Assembly: GCF_963576545.1 (NCBI RefSeq)
Contig: NC_083648.1
Span: forward strand, 16,534,436-16,598,435
Direction of reading: 5' to 3'
DNA length: 64,000 nucleotides
DNA from: Limanda limanda
Lineage: Eukaryota; Chordata; Actinopteri; Pleuronectiformes; Pleuronectidae
Shown: in pieces, positions 59,705-64,000 of the stretch
Layout: every line of letters starts with the position of its first letter
Numbering within the stretch: position 1 is the stretch's first letter
The notes under the pieces: generated by a model
Told to the model about the DNA's origin: nothing
The model's input: the letters and a program-made list of their open reading frames with translations, nothing else
Database searches by the model: none
Translations under genes and position numbers: made by a program

Positions 59705-62660
59705 ATGAAGCCGAGCTGCTGTTGAGTGATTGTATTTTTTGACTTGACCCTGACTCTGTTTCATCCGTGGATACGATGCTGCTTGGAGGTTTAATGAGAT
59801 CATAAGTATTCACAGCAGTTGTTTTAAGACTGTTCTCTTTCAAATTAAGAGAACAGTGTATGCGTCATAGCCCTCATCATACAAAGCCATCTGTCATTTA
59901 TTGCACATATTTTCCAAAACTCTTCGTAATTTTGTAACTTTTCCTCAAGTTAATTTGTTTTTTATGGTAGGATTTCTCTTTTTTCTCTTGTTTCCTGTTT
60001 ATATTTCTCAAACAAAGCCAAATCCCTCTGTCATATTACACATATTTTCATATTGTAGACATCTAATACATTTTGACTTGATTGTGCTTTCACTCTTTGC
60101 TCTTACTTTTAGGCTCCTGTCAATATCTGTCTCCTTGAACTGCAGCCCTTAGATTCCTTTAACCAAACACAAAAGCAAATTAATTTCATGTGGAAAATCT
60201 TTTTGGCAATAAATCAGGTTCTATTGTACTATCATACTGTTTAAAAAGAGGGAGGCTCATGTGCAAAAAGTATTTAATTCCTACAGTATAGGTTCAGGTG
60301 ATGTGGTAGCTAATGGTCAAAACTCATAGATTTTCTTATTCTGCTGATGATGCTAAACTATTTTTTCTTTTACTATTTCTACATAGATGTATTTTTGCAG
60401 TAGTGTGCCTTAGAGTACATGCCATAATTTAGGGTTATTATTAGATTTAGGGTTTCAGTGTAATTAAGTATATTCCTACATTGACAAAAGAAAATTATTA
60501 AAAAAAATACTTCAATTGTTGTCACCCACATTAACTAAGGTTTTTCTAATTAAGGTTACAAATTTTGTATTTTAATTTAATTAATTTACGGGTGTACACA
60601 AAAGCGGGAGTCAGCTTTAAGCTAAGTGGCTGTTTCAAATCCAGTGCACGTTGGTCCTCACATACAATCATTGTGAGCATCGTGATCGGCTGACTACTTT
60701 CAGAATAGTAAGGCCGGGTGATTTGATTATGCAGCTGAAGGAATCCGCACAGTTTTGTAATTGGGAGCACAGTATGACAAGTTGGAGTCATGGGTCCACA
60801 ATAATGTTGTGTCCTGCATTAGAGCTAAACCAGGTCTCATGACATGGCGTTTTGGGTGGAAGACTCAGGAGATGAAAGGAATATACACCATCATCCTTTC
60901 ATCTCTGAACTATTAAACGTTAAACTGTAAATGAGTGGGTTGCCCTTAAATAAAGATTGAAGATCCAAACATTTACATAAACATTTGGTTGTAACATAAC
61001 ATTGTTCGAAATGCAAATAAGAAAATTTTGCTCTTTTAAGCAAAAATTTGGCATATCCAGGGGAAATGCTGCTTAATATTTACGTAAGTGAAATATTAGG
61101 TGCGTCTTGTCAATTTAGTCATGTTTATTTTAAAAGTTGCATTATTAGATTTGTGAAGTAAAAGCATTTGCAGTAACAAATTAATATTTTCATCTAATTA
61201 TGAGATTGACAGAGGTTGCTTTTGATTGGTCTAAATTGGATAACTTTTACTGTATGTAATACATTTGGAGATTAACTATTATCAGCAACAGGTTTTCTCT
61301 TCTGTTTTTGGCCAGTGGGACTATTCATATCTTTAAATCAATACAGTAAGAGCAAGGTGAAAGTCCAAAACATCAAAAATAAGCTCTGGAATGGATAAAT
61401 AAACACATGATGATACTCTGAATGGTCCTGGATGAAATCTCAATGGAAATCCAATGCAGCTTCATCAAGTATTTGAGGGGCTGTTGAGTCAATATCATAT
61501 TTATTAGGTACAAACTAAACACTGGAAGACATACTATTAATATCGCTGAAAGTGATACTCAAACTATGTCCAGATATAACCACATATTATAATGACTGCT
61601 TCATATTGACTGGCATTGAAGAGCTTGAGGGTGTTAAATTAAATACCAGGTCTTTCATCAAAAAAGGCAAAAAGCTGTGTGTTGAGTGTATGTACGTATC
61701 GTGAGAAAGACCGCACGGTCGAGTTAGTGTCCATCTCACGTGTACCAGACTGCATCGGAAAATGAGTGAAACCAAATTACTGCCCTCCCGCTCATGAGGA
61801 CTCCTGGTGACAGTTTAAAGGATCACGAGATGGAACTGCAGCAACTGAATTATGCTGTTATTGAAAGCAAAACGCTGAGAATAAATTATGCAATCGGCCT
61901 GTCTTTACGAGTCTGTCTGTCTGTCTCACTCTCTGCGTGTCTCACTGTCCCTGTTTCTCTCTGTGGTGTTTGAGCTTAATGATGTAGGGATACAGACACA
62001 CTTCTCACAAAGGTTTTGAAAATGCACTTTACTGTTCTTGGCTTAACAGAGGAAAATGCATGAATGAATTAATTAAATGAGCACTGAAGTAAAAAGACAT
62101 CAAAGTCACAGACAGGTGACCTTTGAAATCACAGAAACGCAGACAGGTGAGCTCTAACGTCACAGACAATGGTGAACTCTGATGTCACAGACACACAGGC
62201 ACTGGTAAGTCCCAAAGTCACATAGAGGTGATACAATACAAACCTATCAACAAACATATTGCATTTGTTAAACTTAATGGAGTGTGTGCATAGTGCATAT
62301 GCAATTTATTTTGGCTGTCTAAATAGAAAGCTAGAGATCAAACAAAACATGCCCTTGAATTGAAACCAACACACACATATTTTACTATTTAATATTTAAT
62401 AGAAACTTTCATATATTAATGTTATAGTCTTGCATTTCTACATTAAATATATTTAAAATGCTTAGTTTTCTATCGAAACTTTAATATATAAATGTTATAG
62501 TCCTGCATTTCTACAATAAAACATGGCGTGTAAATTAACTGCATGTGCACTTGTGTGCCTGTCCATGTTAAAGTCCACTAACACATGTCTCATGACATCC
62601 CACACATGCGGAGAGGTAGTGTCCCGTGATTTCTTTTGGACTTTGACCAAATAGGAAATA
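59705..62660. other. Intergenic sequence upstream of slc25a36
   Basis: AT-rich with no recognised gene on either strand. Around 62.10-62.23 kb GTCACAGACAGGTGA-like units recur three or four times, a short degenerate tandem. Confidence 0.55.
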
Positions 62661-62673
62661 CATGGTCTGGGAG

Positions 62674-62704
62674 GTGTGTGTGTGTGTGCGTGTGTGTGTG
62701 TGTG
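62674..62704. repeat. (TG)n tract upstream of hairpin repeat copy 3
   Basis: TG run with one CG interruption. Confidence 0.88.
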
Positions 62705-62744
62705 AGAGTGCACGTGTCTATCTAAAATTATGAGGTACAGTTTT

Positions 62745-62935
62745 GCTTCAAGGCCATCATTGTGAGGATATTCTGACTTTGTGAGGACATCGTTGCTGGT
62801 CCTCACAAATGTAATGGGCTGTTTGTGGGTTAGGACTTGGTTTGAGGGTTAGGGTTATAATAATAATTTGGTAAGGTTAAGGGGCTAGGGAATGTATTAT
62901 GTCAATGAGTGTCCTCACAACTATTGAGAGTCAAG
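62745..62935 (+). repeat. TG-linked GAGGACA/TCCTCAC hairpin repeat, copy 3
   Basis: Contains a perfect 11-bp inverted repeat TTTGTGAGGAC...GTCCTCACAAA (62778-62788 and 62799-62809), then GGTTAGGACTTGG, GGGTTAGGGTT, GGGAATGTATTATGTCAATGA and GTGTCCTCACAACT, followed by GCGTGTGTGTG. A TG tract precedes it. Confidence 0.78.
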
Positions 62936-63597
62936 CGTGTGTGTGTTATAGACACATAATTATATGTAGAAAACCAAACGCAGTGCGATCTTGGCCAATC
63001 AGATGTCTGTCTATCTCAGTCATAACACAGTCAAAACAGGATTGTATGCAGGAAGAAGGAGAGTTCCTGTTAAAGACAGCTGGTTTACCTGCTGCCACCT
63101 GCTCATACAAGTGGATAAAACATCCATGTAAATGTTTTAACTTTTACAGTGAATGTTTGCCCCATCATTCAATGTGAATATCATAAGTATCTATGCAGTC
63201 TAGGGAAGGACAAGAGGTATTGGCAAAAGAGACGACTCACAAACTTGAGAAAACACACATGGTACAGCTGAACAGTCTGATCAGTCTGTGATTTGTTCCA
63301 AACATTCAAAGGCAGAAGGATGGGAGATGAGGAGGGAGGTAGACAACATGCTGCTGTGGGAGAGCCAGCTAGGGCAACAGTTGAGACTGACAACAAACAG
63401 AGATAGGGCTGTAAATATTGTTCTGCTGTTTTTTTGTCGCAAAGCAGCCTCCCCTCCATGCACCAGTCTGTTTTTTTGTTGGTGCTGGAGTGCATTCGTG
63501 TGGTTGAAGGCCTAATGTGGACAATTTTGTTCCCCTGTGCAGACTTTCTAATGGCTGACCTGCCTCTCTATGGGGCCTTTTCGGTATAAACACTGAT

Positions 63598-63800
63598 AAT
63601 TGTGTTTGTTGGGACCAGTAGACCTCATGGGGACCAAAGCCTTGTCCGAATGAGGCAAAACCTCAATTATAATGTCCTGGTTAACATAGGTGATAAGATG
63701 TGAATTATGATTAGGTTAAGATAAAGGATAGGCACGACTTGGTTATGGTTAAGGTAAGGTAACGCAAAGTCCCCATAGGGATCGCTGCGCAAACCTGTGT
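63598..63800 (+). repeat. Related GGGACC/GTCCCCA repeat
   Basis: It has the motif order TTGTTGGGACC, TGGGGACCAAAGCCTTGTCC, CAAAACCTCAATTATAA, GGTTAAGGTAAGGTAACG and GTCCCCATAGGGATC, then CCTGTGTATGTG. It resembles the GAGGACA family in architecture but differs in sequence, with GGGGAC replacing GAGGAC. Confidence 0.5.
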
Positions 63801-64000
63801 ATGTGCACGTTTCCGAGTAATGTGCAGTATCACACCACGAGTGGACTCCCTTTTTATCAGTGTTTGAGTTCAAAGGGAATGAGAAGAAAGATACAGGGGG
63901 AGAAGGTACCACAGGGCATTCTGACCAAAATAGATATTGTTTGACTAATGATTAACGAAGGCATGTGGAGGTTACTATTTTAGGTTACACGATATTTAAG

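Overview
This window looks like a piece of a teleost fish nuclear chromosome, probably percomorph; that placement is inference. The reasons are one vertebrate-type gene with seven GT-AG exons, very dense CA/TG and GA microsatellites, and several interspersed repeats I recognise from fish genomes. No bacterial, viral or organellar gene organisation is present. The only protein gene I can reconstruct is slc25a36, a mitochondrial pyrimidine-nucleotide carrier. It lies on the minus strand from a CpG-rich promoter near 59.5-59.7 kb to a stop at 43335 and a likely poly(A) signal at 40550. I joined its seven coding exons by hand: 936 bases, 311 codons plus stop, frame kept at every junction, the same length I recall for the mammalian protein. 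Whether it is the a or b teleost paralogue cannot be told from this window. Layout: 1-22.3 kb is non-coding and repeat-rich, with microsatellites, old retroposon fragments, a TG-linked hairpin repeat and a pair of nested DNA transposons at 13.1-14.1 kb. At 22328-28295 is an endogenous LTR retroelement on the minus strand, with two 625-bp LTRs that read identical by eye and a 4-bp target duplication. Its interior is AT-rich and nearly devoid of coding frames. At 29390-29896 is a solo LTR with a 5-bp target duplication. From 30 to 40.5 kb the sequence is again mostly non-coding, except a CpG-rich block at 37.7-38.1 kb with two minus-strand CCAAT boxes and a strong minus-strand splice donor. I read that block as the promoter and first exon of the next gene downstream in the same orientation; in human the next gene is SPSB4, so that identity is synteny inference only. 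From 40.5 to 59.5 kb is slc25a36, whose intron 3 carries a hAT-type element with a perfect 8-bp target duplication. From 59.7 kb to the end is intergenic sequence with two more hairpin/TG-linked repeats. The most unusual items are the young LTR element with little coding capacity, the transposon-in-transposon with a GC-rich inner cargo, the GAGGACA hairpin family that sits beside TG microsatellites, and an out-of-frame upstream start codon 10 nt before the slc25a36 start that would be translated across the first splice junction.
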